Assembly (NCBI GenBank): GCA_029582265.1
Contig: CM055830.1
Location: forward strand, 34,466,718 to 34,530,717
Origin: Zoroaster sp. YZ-2022
Taxonomy: Eukaryota > Echinodermata > Asteroidea > Forcipulatida > Zoroasteridae
Direction: 5' to 3'
Length of the DNA: 64,000 bases
The translations under genes were made by a program, and so were the position numbers. The notes beneath the pieces were generated by a model. That model worked only from the letters and a program-made list of their open reading frames with translations. It was not told where the DNA came from and ran no database searches. Shown here piece after piece: positions 29,601 to 35,900 of this stretch (its first letter is position 1; every line of letters begins with the position of its first letter).

Positions 29601-32365
29601 CGGCACGAAAATTGTGTGAATATTAAAGTAAAAGAAAGTTCATGTATTCTTATTTGCCACTATTTTGAGGACTTTAGTCTATAGATCAATTAAAACATCG
29701 TACGATATTATAAAATAAATCTCAGTTTGTAGCGGTACAAACAAATACACTAATTAGCATTTATTTATGACGTCAGGGAAAAGACCTGGGAATCCCCATT
29801 ATGATTGGTTGTTTGCGCCTGCACAGTGAGCTGATGCCACTATAGTCTCTACCGCGTGCAAATGATGTGACGTGCTTCGTAATGTCGATATACGTAAATT
29901 TCAGGTTGGATAAGCGTGACTTCGTAAACGTCTAGCTTTCCCCCCGATGTGCTCAGCAAAGGGAAAATTATTCACGTGCGTCCCTCAGCTCCGCCCATTC
30001 ATGAAAAGTTTTGTGAACGTTTTGTGAACGTTTTTTGGAAGTGTTTTGATCAAAATAATTATGTCGCACTCGCAGAAAAGTATCACCAGCTTTTTCTCTT
30101 CGGCCACTAAACGCAAGGGGCCGGCAGTGACAGACACGGCATCCGGGTCAAGCGAAAAGCCGGCAAATTCGAGACATTCTTCTGCGACCACATCTTCGTG
30201 TTCGAGTACAACTGACCCGGGAACTGATCACGCTACCGAGTCTTCGGCCACTGTGGATTTATGCCAAAAACAAAAACTATGCCTGACGGCCCCGGTCAGG
30301 GCCAGATTAGCCATTGGGCCGGTGGGGCCGGGGCCCAGGGGCCCTTGGCTCTCAGGGGGCCCTTCGGGGAAACTGGACCGCGCGGCGCGGTACTGGGTTT
30401 GAGGCCCTGACAAGGGCTCCTGGGGGCCGGCCTTCAGGGCCCCCCCCCCCCCCAGGCTGGAGGTCCCTGCTGGGGACCCCTTAAAGTGGGCCCTTTGAGG
30501 ACCACTGCTACACCGTACAAAGCCCAGCTTTGTACGGTGTAGGCTAGCAGGGGCCCTTGTCTCTCACAGGCCCTTGGGGGGAACTGGGACACGAGGCCTA
30601 AAATGAAATGTATAGGTTAATCAAATATCAAATGTGTGGGCCCCGCCTCCTCTGTACAGTAGTGGTTCTCGCTGGGTCTGAGCCTCAAACGCAGGCTCCT
30701 GGGGGCTGGGGCCCTCCAGGCTGGGGGTCCAAAGTGGGCCCTTTGAGGACCACTGCTCCACCGTACTGTGAAGCAGTGGTCCTCAAAGGGCCCACTTTGA
30801 GAGGTCCCATTGAGGGGGGGCCTTGAAAAATGATCGGCCCAGGGGCCCTAGTGTGGGTTAATCCGTCCCTGGCCCCGGTCGCTGTCATTTCATAATTTCA
30901 TAAAGCAATGTTGTCAATTGCATTGGAGGGCACTCCTTCACATCATAAATTCTTGTATAATACTATGATAATATCATACTATTATACAACAAAGTATGTG
31001 AAAAGTGAGCCCTCCAAACCCCTCGACCCCCACCGGGGCGTTGACCCCGGACCCCCGGCCTTAAGCGGGCCCCTGGACCCCCGGCCGTGTGGAGCTGCGC
31101 TCCGCTCGCTCCGCTCACTACGCTCGCAATCGATAAAATTAGCCGGCACTCAATTTGGTCTGGTGACAACCCTGATAGTAACATCACACAAAATGATGAA
31201 AATGTAATCAATGAAAAATATAATTAAAATAAATTTATTTATCAATCGTTGCAGAGGTTGAGGAATGTACATGTACATGATGATGATGATGATGAAGATG
31301 AAAATGGTAATGAGATGATCATTGACAATAATGGTGACAATAATGATGAAGTTGATGATGTTGAGGATAGCGACAATGATGATGATTAGTTTGATAAAGA
31401 TGATGACGAAGATAAGTTGAAAATGAAAATGATGATAAATATGTTGATGGTGATGATGTTGATGGTGGTGGTGGTGGTGGTGGTGGTGGAGGTGGTGGTG
31501 GAGGTGACGGTGGTGGTGGTGGTGGTGGTGATGGTGGTGGTGGTGGTGATGGTGGTGGCGGTGGTGGTGATGGTGGTGGCGGTGATGGTGGCGGTGATGG
31601 CGGCGGTGATGGCGGCGGTGGTGGTGGAGGTGACGGTGGTGGTGGTGGTGGTGGTGGTGGTGGTGGTGGTGGTGGTGGTGGTGGTGGTGGTGGTGGTGGT
31701 GGTGGTGATGATGGTTGAGATGAAGATGGTGATGATGAAAATGATGAAAATGATGAAAATGATGACAACAATGATGATCATGATAGTGTTGATGACAGTG
31801 ATGATTATGATGGTGATGATTATGATGACAATGATGAGGATGATGTAATAATAATGGCAATGATGATGAATATGGTGTTCAAAGATGGTGATGATAATGA
31901 TTATGATGAAGATGGTGATGGTGATGAAGGTGGTGGTGATGGTGGTGGTGATGATGGTGGTGGTGATGATGGTGATGGTGATGATGGTGATGGTGATGAT
32001 GATAATATTTATAAAAATGATGGCACCAATTTTAGCAACATAAAAATACCCTATAGCCCAACTGTTAATAAAATTGACATGTATTAAAACTTGATCAAGT
32101 AAAATGCAAAACAGTAGTTAGTGACCTTACGTTTCAAACCTAGCAGGATATTTATCAAAGGCAAACTGGGTAAAACAGTTAAACCAGATGCTCAACATGT
32201 TTTTACTTTGAAAAGTTATATAATAAAAGTGAGACTTACTCCCATAGAAACAGTGTCATCTCCTTGGAATTTGGTAGCGATAATCGATTTGGATGCGACC
32301 TCACTGCTGTTCATAGGCCGTACCCTGCACACCACTTTAATATTGCACTCATCCGCATCTGCCAT
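1..32365 (-). CDS. KIF5: Kinesin-1 heavy chain (KIF5 type), N-terminal motor part, seven exons, cut by the left window edge
   Basis: Kinesin-1 heavy chain is the plus-end-directed microtubule motor ATPase of axonal and organelle transport. Coding exons in gene order on the minus strand are 32365-32240, 29226-29139, 6651-6578, 3492-3388, 1432-1384, 958-815 and 116-1. They sum to 702 nt, or 234 codons with every junction in phase, and all introns are GT-AG. The start ATG at 32365 gives [17 protein letters not shown], the usual KIF5 N terminus. Exon 3 carries the Walker A P-loop GQTSSGKT at residues 85-92. Exons 4-5 hold [11 protein letters not shown] and [16 protein letters not shown]. Exon 6 matches the loop-8 region ([16 protein letters not shown]). 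Exon 7 holds switch [12 protein letters not shown] at residues 196-206 and ends inside switch II, after DLAG. The rest of the motor, stalk and cargo tail lie left of the window. Introns 1 (about 2.9 kb) and 2 (about 22.5 kb) are long and transposon-rich. The gene is head-to-head with DCTN2. Identification is from family motifs; vertebrates have three KIF5 paralogues and most invertebrates have one. Confidence 0.95.
117..814. other. KIF5 intron 6
   Basis: Holds a TTAA-type MITE at 266-574. Nothing else is recognised in the flanks. Confidence 0.85.
266..574. mobile_element. TTAA-flanked MITE, CCCTCCTACTA family (copy 1)
   Basis: Starts TTAA-CCCTCCTACTA and ends GAAGGG-TTAT (right target copy mutated). 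The interior is rich in GTCAA/TTGAC motifs. It is nearly collinear with 5056-5372 and 61941-62256. No coding capacity. TTAA target duplication with CCC..GGG ends is the pattern of piggyBac-type elements; the superfamily is inferred. Confidence 0.8.
1512..1691. mobile_element. hAT-like MITE, CAAGGGCGCAACCAC ends
   Basis: A 180-bp element with 15-bp perfect terminal inverted repeats (CAAGGGCGCAACCAC). It is flanked by a perfect 8-bp duplication GTTAATTG at 1504-1511 and 1692-1699. Interior G- and C-runs pair with each other. Non-coding. Confidence 0.85.
1814..2197. mobile_element. hAT-like MITE, TAGGGCTGTGC ends
   Basis: A 384-bp element with TAGGGCTGTGC terminal inverted repeats and subterminal GGATACCCG-type motifs on both sides. 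Flanked by the perfect 8-bp duplication GGATCTAC at 1806-1813 and 2198-2205. Non-coding. Confidence 0.85.
2254..2415. repeat. Short dispersed inverted-repeat element with GGTGTCCAAA/GACACCCT motifs
   Basis: Contains several GGGTGTCC motifs. A related inverted copy lies at 8243-8425, which begins AGTATTAGCCA and ends TGGCTAATACT. The ends here are diverged and the superfamily is unknown. Confidence 0.6.
2436..2827. mobile_element. hAT-like MITE, CTTGGGCGATA family (copy 1)
   Basis: Ends are TAAGCTTGGGGCGAT and ATCGCCCAAGTTTA. Flanked by the perfect 8-bp duplication ATGTCAAT at 2428-2435 and 2828-2835. Subterminal regions are packed with CGATAT motifs. Same family as 34109-35549 and 50352-50770. 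Confidence 0.85.
2900..3165. mobile_element. TA-flanked Tc1/mariner-like MITE (copy 1)
   Basis: Terminal inverted repeats of about 30 bp begin CTACTCAA and contain TTTAGGGAACACCGG. They are flanked by TA dinucleotides. A second copy is at 9773-10029. There is no transposase. TA duplication is the mark of Tc1/mariner elements. Confidence 0.85.
5056..5372. mobile_element. TTAA-flanked MITE, CCCTCCTACTA family (copy 2)
   Basis: Intact copy: TTAA on both sides, left end CCCTCCTACTA, right end TAGTAGTAGGAGGG. Collinear with 266-574 and 61941-62256. Non-coding. Confidence 0.88.
5590..5671 (+). repeat. SINE/LINE 3'-tail fragment with (ATT)n
   Basis: Contains GCGCCTTGAGCGCCCAGCAG, then a GCGCGCTAAAAAT block and an ATT microsatellite. 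This is the same layout as the tail of the tRNA-derived SINEs at 8444-8797 and 40695-41043. Confidence 0.6.
5690..6035. repeat. Long alternating purine-pyrimidine tract (TGTACATG/ACGTGTAC-rich)
   Basis: About 345 bp built of TGTACATG, ACGTGTAC and GTGCGTGTGCG pieces. It is almost strictly alternating purine and pyrimidine, with many self-complementary palindromes. It lacks stop codons in several frames only because of this composition; it is not coding. Confidence 0.85.
6847..6957. repeat. Fragment of CAGAGCTGCCAACC element
   Basis: About 110 bp closely matching the left part of the element at 18621-19037, including the AGAGCTGCCAACCCC end. The other end is missing. Confidence 0.65.
7840..7958 (-). 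mobile_element. tRNA-derived SINE head
   Basis: The minus strand reads a tRNA-like body with A box TTGGTGTAGTGGTAA and B box GGTTCAAATCC at tRNA-like spacing. Stem pairing at the ends is poor and the sequence continues past the tRNA, so it is a SINE remnant and not a functional tRNA. Confidence 0.6.
8243..8425. repeat. Short inverted-repeat element with GGACACCCT motifs
   Basis: Begins AGTATTAGCCA and ends TGGCTAATACT. The interior repeats TTTGGACACCCT. Related in inverted orientation to 2254-2415. Confidence 0.65.
8444..8797 (-). mobile_element. tRNA-derived SINE with (ATT)n tail (copy 1)
   Basis: On the minus strand: a Leu/Ser-type tRNA head (A box TGGCCGAGCGGTCTAG, B box GGTTCGAATCC) and the conserved CTTGTGTCCTTGAGCAAGAC motif. 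A GCGCCTTGAGCACCACTCAG / GCGCTATATAAGTCC tail and an ATT microsatellite follow. Nearly identical to 40695-41043. Confidence 0.85.
9694..10165. mobile_element. TTAA-flanked MITE, AGGGACAGTATCGTC family, interrupted by a TA element
   Basis: Left end is TTAA-AGGAACAATATCGTC. The interior has CAACAGGGCATGGAAT and its inverse ATTCCATGCCCTGTTG. The TA-type MITE 9773-10029 sits inside. The right end is degraded. Other copies are 13247-13433, 61242-61468 and 61884-62417. Confidence 0.8.
9773..10029. mobile_element. TA-flanked Tc1/mariner-like MITE (copy 2), nested
   Basis: Same element as 2900-3165, lacking a short internal stretch. It is inserted in the TTAA-type MITE starting at 9694; the uninterrupted paralogue is at 62263-62300. 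Confidence 0.85.
10290..10440. repeat. Dispersed repeat, copy 1 (related copy 27095-27245)
   Basis: About 150 bp with CAGGCTTGGAATTTC near the left, and GTGAAATT followed by an AGGC/AGCTTG end at the right. It contains GGGCACTTCC and ACCAGGAC motifs. The copy at 27095-27245 is collinear. Probably a small inverted-repeat element. Confidence 0.55.
11870..12727. mobile_element. TTAA-flanked MITE, CCCTAAC family, with expanded 44-bp array
   Basis: TTAA at both ends with CCCTAAC ... GGAAGGTTAGGG termini. The left part is a tandem array (11877-12404). The remainder (AAAATCCTTCAGTAGTAAAG through the AGAGGATTTTGGAGG end) is collinear with the short copies at 28168 and 37796. No coding capacity. Confidence 0.88.
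11877..12404. repeat. 44-bp minisatellite inside MITE, about 12 units
   Basis: Unit CTCCCTAGGCCCATTTGCTT / ACACATAACCTGAATCCTTC, with a few substitutions (AGTCCCATCTG variants in the first units). The last three units are one base longer. Each unit starts with the same sequence as the element's left end. Confidence 0.95.
13247..13433. mobile_element. TTAA-flanked MITE, AGGGACAGTATCGTC family, uninterrupted copy
   Basis: TTAA-AGGGGCAGTAT at left, ATACTGCCCCT-TTTA at right, with the internal CAACAGGGCATGGAAT inverted pair. It abuts the next element at 13430. Confidence 0.82.
13430..14445. mobile_element. TTAA-type MITE, CCCTTGTATAC family, filled by a nested element
   Basis: Collinear with 16346-16741 except for the nested TTAA element 13719-14345. 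The right end is AATAGGAGGG-TTAA. The left target reads TTTA, apparently mutated. Confidence 0.85.
13719..14345. mobile_element. Nested TTAA-flanked element with internal GTTGGAGTTTGATGG repeats
   Basis: TTAA-CCCTAACGATCC at left and GGGAGTTAGGG-TTAA at right. The interior repeats degenerate units of the form GTTGGAGTTTGATGG / GTTGAGTACTG. Its insertion point is an intact TTAA in the paralogue at 16638-16641. Confidence 0.88.
15729..16151. mobile_element. TTAA-flanked MITE, divergent CCCTAACC family member
   Basis: TTAA-CCCTAACCATCCC at left and GGCGGTTAGGG-TTAA at right. The interior has TTTTGGAGGATTCAGGAAGG and an inverse block. Related at the ends to the 44-bp-unit family. Confidence 0.78.
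16346..16741. mobile_element. TTAA-flanked MITE, CCCTTGTATAC family, empty-site copy
   Basis: TTAA-CCCTTGTATAC at left, AATAGAAGGG-TTAA at right. The internal GCCATTAATCTTTAGATAAG is the unoccupied version of the nested insertion at 13719. Confidence 0.85.
18439..18480. repeat. Solo end of the CCCTAAC MITE family
   Basis: TTAA-CCCTAACCTTCCC followed by AAATCCTCCAAAATCC, the same as the end of full copies; the rest is absent. Confidence 0.65.
18621..19037. mobile_element. Inverted-repeat element with CAGAGCTGCCAACC ends (hAT-like)
   Basis: Left CAGAGCTGCCAACC, right GGTTGGCAGCTCTG. Flanks share CTTGTG but not a clean 8-bp duplication. One end is repeated at 6847-6957. Non-coding. hAT assignment is by terminal sequence style only. 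Confidence 0.7.
19332..19806. mobile_element. Inverted-repeat element with TTACCTGTGTG ends
   Basis: The left ACCTGTGTG..GGCTGAAACTCGG matches the right CCGAGTTTCAGC..CACACAGGT in reverse complement (about 30 bp with a short mismatch). The target duplication is unclear. A short direct repeat ATTTAGCATAAGCGC lies inside at about 19513-19542. Confidence 0.65.
20916..21849. mobile_element. TTAA-flanked MITE, CCCTAAC family, reverse orientation, expanded array
   Basis: TTAA at both ends. The left carries the AACCTTCCCAAATCC end; the right part is the 44-bp array in reverse complement, ending GGGAGTTAGGG-TTAA. The non-array part is collinear with 37796-38153. Confidence 0.88.
21187..21845. repeat. 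44-bp minisatellite inside MITE, about 15 units
   Basis: Units read GTTAGGAAGGATTCAGG / TTATGTGTAAGCAAATGGGC, with scattered single-base variants (GGGAATTAGG, GGAAGTTAAG) and one TA-extended unit. Confidence 0.95.
21939..22256. mobile_element. TTAA-flanked MITE with CCCTCCTAC / GTAGCAGGG ends
   Basis: TTAA duplicated at both ends. The ends resemble the CCCTCCTACTA family but the interior is different. Non-coding. Confidence 0.78.
22463..22708. repeat. 41-bp tandem repeat, six near-identical units
   Basis: Unit AGTTATGCTTACAGGTACAC / GTAGCAGCCAAACAGGTTATC, six copies with almost no variation. It sits inside a dispersed repeat (22270-22810) rich in TTTGCTTAGC-like motifs, also seen at 17400-17570, 42830-42955 and 59880-59980. 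Confidence 0.95.
23265..23400. repeat. A-rich low-complexity stretch
   Basis: About 135 bp of A with interspersed T (AAAT, AATAA). Possibly the decayed tail of a retroelement, but no body is recognisable next to it. Confidence 0.8.
26670..26958. repeat. Large imperfect palindrome, two 115-bp arms
   Basis: Arm 26670-26784 is the reverse complement of 26844-26958 with few mismatches; the spacer is 59 bp. The arms contain GATCAGAGTATACTGATCG and GAAACGTCGAG motifs. The outer part of the right arm continues into sequence shared with 6150-6218, so one arm belongs to a dispersed repeat. Confidence 0.85.
27095..27245. repeat. Dispersed repeat, copy 2 (see 10290-10440)
   Basis: Collinear with 10290-10440: AAATTTCATTC near the left and GTGAAATTCCAGGC at the right, with GGGCACTTCCATTAG inside. 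Confidence 0.55.
28168..28534. mobile_element. TTAA-flanked MITE, CCCTAAC family, single 44-bp unit
   Basis: TTAA-CCCTAACTCCCTAGG at left and GGAAGGTTAGGG-TGAA (mutated target) at right. Exactly one 44-bp unit is present. Best short reference copy of the family. Confidence 0.88.
30061..30296 (+). pseudogene. Truncated N-terminal transposase-like reading frame
   Basis: From ATG 30061 it encodes [20 protein letters not shown] and a Ser/Thr-rich stretch. A short basic segment followed by SITSFF is typical of the N termini of hAT-derived proteins (for example the ZMYM/TTF-type). It is broken by the nested element at 30297, and no catalytic domain is visible. Assignment is tentative. Confidence 0.5.
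30297..30871. mobile_element. Nested hAT-like MITE with CAGGGCCAGATTA ends
   Basis: Left CAGGGCCAGATTAGCC, right GGTTAATCCGTCCCTG. Perfect 8-bp duplication GCCCCGGT at 30289-30296 and 30872-30879. GC-rich interior with paired CTTTGAGGACCACTGC / GCAGTGGTCCTCAAAG blocks. Confidence 0.88.
31270..32020. repeat. GGT/GAT triplet microsatellite
   Basis: Dense GAT, GGT and GGC triplets, with near-pure GGT runs at 31467-31547 and 31637-31706. Open in several frames (poly-Val/Asp, His, Pro or Thr), which is purely compositional. Lies in KIF5 intron 1. Confidence 0.95.
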
Positions 32366-32987
32366 GGTTAATCTTGATAGTTTCTTGAGTCTTGAATTAA
32401 GGAATGTGTCTCAATTCTCGTTTGATGATTTGTTTCACAAACTGGGTACACTCGACACAGCAGCAATGTCAATGTCATCAACTGTTGATAAATTAATGTT
32501 ATTCAATGACTCTGTCTTTGGCACAGCCGGCGATCTTCTTCAGAAATCATTGGGAATAAAAACCCAAGTTTCACCCTCAAATCACTGAGATTGATACGCC
32601 AGGAGAGTCTACGGACACCGTGGATTCTTCACTACCGACATGGCAGGGTTTTGGTGGCGATTTATGATGCTTTTGTTGAGAAATTTGCTATTTACAGGGC
32701 AAAGTCGGGACGACTTGAAAAAGTATCCTCCTACTTGCCACCGACCTAATGAATGACATCATGTGCTGTTTAACAATTCTCGCGAGATTATAAAAGTCTG
32801 ATTAATTTAGTTCGCTTAGTCACTTATTTTCTTTGCCAAATTAGCTGAAATTTTCCAAAATCTCATTGAAACATTTGTCTTAACCTTTTTCGTGATATTT
32901 GTAACGAAAACGAAAATATTTTGGGGTATAATTATTGAGACATTTTGAGATTCTCGTTCCACTTGTCACGTGGCAAATAAATTAAAG
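32366..32987. promoter_or_regulatory. Shared head-to-head promoter region between KIF5 and DCTN2
   Basis: About 620 bp separate the two start codons, so one divergent promoter must serve both genes and hold both 5'UTRs. No TATA box is obvious. The region holds the perfect palindrome TCTCGCGAGA at 32778-32787, a CACGTG E-box at 32967-32972, and an AAGATGGCGG motif overlapping the DCTN2 ATG. TCTCGCGAGA is known from vertebrate TATA-less and bidirectional promoters of housekeeping genes (reported binders include BANP and ZBTB33). Transcription start sites are not visible from sequence. Confidence 0.75.
32778..32787. promoter_or_regulatory. TCTCGCGAGA palindromic promoter element
   Basis: A perfect 10-bp palindrome in the KIF5/DCTN2 interval, 201 bp upstream of the DCTN2 ATG and 413 bp upstream of the KIF5 ATG. 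Such CpG-containing palindromes are rare in this AT-rich DNA, and the motif is a known element of vertebrate bidirectional promoters. Its function here is inferred. Confidence 0.65.
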
Positions 32988-35900
32988 ATGGCGGACCCAA
33001 AATACGCAAATTTGCCGGGGATCGTAAGTAAACTAACGTTAAAATGTATAAATAGATCTTATATTTAGTCTGTATCGATAAGGTGTATTGGTGGTATCTG
33101 AAAGTTCGATATTTTCTAACAAATCATGTTTAAAATATTGTATTTTGCGCCCCGTATGCCAGCATTTGAATTCAGCCGTGGGCGCGGCATCGTCCCGTAA
33201 CGTTACACGCGTATGTTGGTAGGTAACGAACGTTAGTACTTTTTTAGTAGAAGAATGTCTACACAACAGCCGCACCGTTATGTAGCTATGTGACAAAATT
33301 TTTCAAAATCAACAGATTCCAATACAACTGGTATCATTGTCAAGGTTTTGAATAGACGATTACAATGATATAAGGATCATCTTCCTGTGACCAAAAATAA
33401 GGAAGTTATGACATGTTGAATCCGGCAATTTTAGGCCCGTAAATGGCAATTAATTTATTTGGAAAAACAACAGAAATGTAAATTTGACTTGTGACCCGTT
33501 CCCTAGATTTTCTCGGATTCCATATCATAACTTTCTTAATTCTTGTCCGATTTTCAAAAGGTTGGTATCACTGGAATGCTTGGGAAAAGAGGAAGAATAA
33601 TAACCTATTTCCAGGCTAATTCAATGATTAGTTTGTTTTGTAGTGCTGATTTACAAATAAGAAATACAAAAAAAATGTGTTAAAAAAATAAATAGCCTAA
33701 ATAAATTTTAAAAATAATGAAAAAAAAAAATTACTCAAATCTGAGGATTATTTTCATATTTTTACACTGAAATCTTCGAAAGATTCTCATCCCTGATTTA
33801 ATTAAATATTAGAACAATTTATAAATTGTATTGGACTGGAAAGATAAAACAAAATAATGAAAATTAATTTTAAAAAATAGGAAAAAAAATTACTCAAATC
33901 TGAGAATTTTTAATATTTATACTGAAATCCGCGAGAAATTCTTATCCCTGATTTAATTAAACATTATAAAAAATAATAAATGATATTGGACTGGAAATAT
34001 GAAGAAAAAAAATGAAATAAGTTCATGAGAACTAATATTATTGTGTTACGCCGATGTATATTAGGTTTAAATGGACGATTTATCGGACTGAAAATTGGTA
34101 GGTCTAACTAGGCTTGGGCGATATCGACTTTTTTCATCCACGATATATCGTCAAACATATATCGCAATATTCGATAATAATATCGCGATTATTTTTGTTT
34201 TTCACGCATGAGTGCTTTAGAGCTGGTAATGACAGGGATGTACCCGTCTACAAGCGTCACAATAAATTGCCAGTGCTTACCTGAGAGACACGTGCAATTG
34301 CGCCGTTCACGAGTGCAACATATGGGGCGGGTTTACGCTACCCTAACCAGAAACAAAATGGCACAGCTACGCGAAAATGCGAACGTAACCAGACAATTGT
34401 TTTCAGTTTGTGACATGTTCAGTCATCAACGTTTCTCAAAATAGAACTTACTCGCGAGTGCTAGTAACTTGAAAGATACATGTATACTGGTATACGAACA
34501 ATCACTTAATCATGTTTTAACACTTTTTACAATCCGCCATCTTGAAACTAAGCGTAACCGATCACAAAGTTCGGTTTATGTTTGGTCAGAACCATGATAT
34601 CGATGTCATCGCAGCATGCACAACCGAACTTGCGAAAACGCATGACCAAAGCCCAAACATGTTTCTGGTTACGGTCGCAAAAACGCACCCATCGCTATTG
34701 GCAAATCGTTTGCATAATAATTATGTGGGACGGTTACTGCGTCGTGCATCCCAATAAAATCATCAGCCCGAGTTCACGTGATTCACGCGTTCCACGTGAC
34801 TGGGTCATAGTATAAACACGTGACTAGGTTTATTCCTGCATATAGTACTGTGGAGAATAAAACCATATGATTCAGAAAATGTGGATTGTAGTCACACTAT
34901 TTTAAATAAACGTCACATGGCTTATCAAGAGTACGTAAGTGTTTTGTCACACGAGACAAGAGTCCCAGTATGGTACAACTTAATAGTGTCCTAATCCCAA
35001 CTTTGATCGAGCCGCTGCCGATCCATGCTTTGATTTAATTCATGACTATGTGTTTTTAAGGCAACGCCCATATATACTCGCCCGTGGTGCGCCAGCCAGA
35101 GTCACAGACCACCATGGATAGACAGTGAGACGTAAACATTGTCTCCACATTGTTGGATCAAATACCCCACTCAATCCCAACACTTAAATCAGTCTTAATA
35201 GATTTCTTTGAGTGGCGGTGGATTATTAAACAACACCCTGTACTGTCAGGCGGCTCCTTTGTGATCTTGACAGTCGGTTTACTACAGAAGTAGTTCGATT
35301 TTGTTTCTCACGAAAGTTGAAAAGACTTCCTAAGTTTTTTCCCAGGGAATTTCTGGCCCAAATGACAATCGAGGATTTTGTTTAATCGCGATATATTTTT
35401 TTTCTTCACGATAATTTTTTTTCATTGCGATATTTTTTTTTTCATCGCGATCTGCCGATATCTCGATGATTTAAAAAGTTCTCGATATCATAATCGCGTA
35501 AAAAAAAATATCGTGATATTCGATATTATCGTGTCATCGCCCAAGCTTAGGTCTAACGCGCGCTGAACGTGGCGCAATACAATCTTTGGTTGACATCGAT
35601 GTTTGGGAATCCAAAAAACAACTGGGAATCGTCCAATCGCCGTCAAAATTGGTCAAGAGGTAGAAAACAAGTATAGAAAAATGATTTTTGTGGTTTGATA
35701 AGTGATTTTACTCAACTTTTGGTAAATCGTCGATGGTTTTGATGAGCAAGAGCAAACCCAAATTTCGAGAATTTTTTTTGGAAACTCCTAGATGCCGCAT
35801 TCAGAAAATTTGAGAACGAGGTTGAAGTAGAATATGTGATCTACGTCTTCGAAAAAAAAGCTCCTGGGTACGTCAAAAAGAACGGCCTCAGCGAAATGCT

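Larger units (their letters stand above)
29508..31174. mobile_element. hAT-like element (1.67 kb) with CAGGGTTGT ends and remnant reading frame
   Basis: Left CAGGGTTGTAGC, right ACAACCCTG. Flanks are ATAGTAAT (29500-29507) and ATAGTAAC (31175-31182), an 8-bp duplication with one change. Repeated CCGGTCGG/GACCGGCAC motifs lie near the left end. It carries a truncated plus-strand reading frame and a nested element 30297-30871. Confidence 0.85.
29227..32239. other. KIF5 intron 1
   Basis: Holds the hAT-like element 29508-31174 with a nested hAT-like element, then the GGT/GAT triplet tract 31270-32020. No other gene is seen. Confidence 0.8.

Noticed and set aside
31150..31860. Poly-His, poly-Pro, poly-Thr and poly-Val reading frames up to 236 codons
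   Set aside because: Pure effect of the GGT/GAT triplet repeat inside KIF5 intron 1.
32121..32588. 155-codon plus-strand frame overlapping the first KIF5 exon
   Set aside because: It is the antisense shadow of the kinesin exon and 5'UTR; the minus strand encodes the conserved N terminus.
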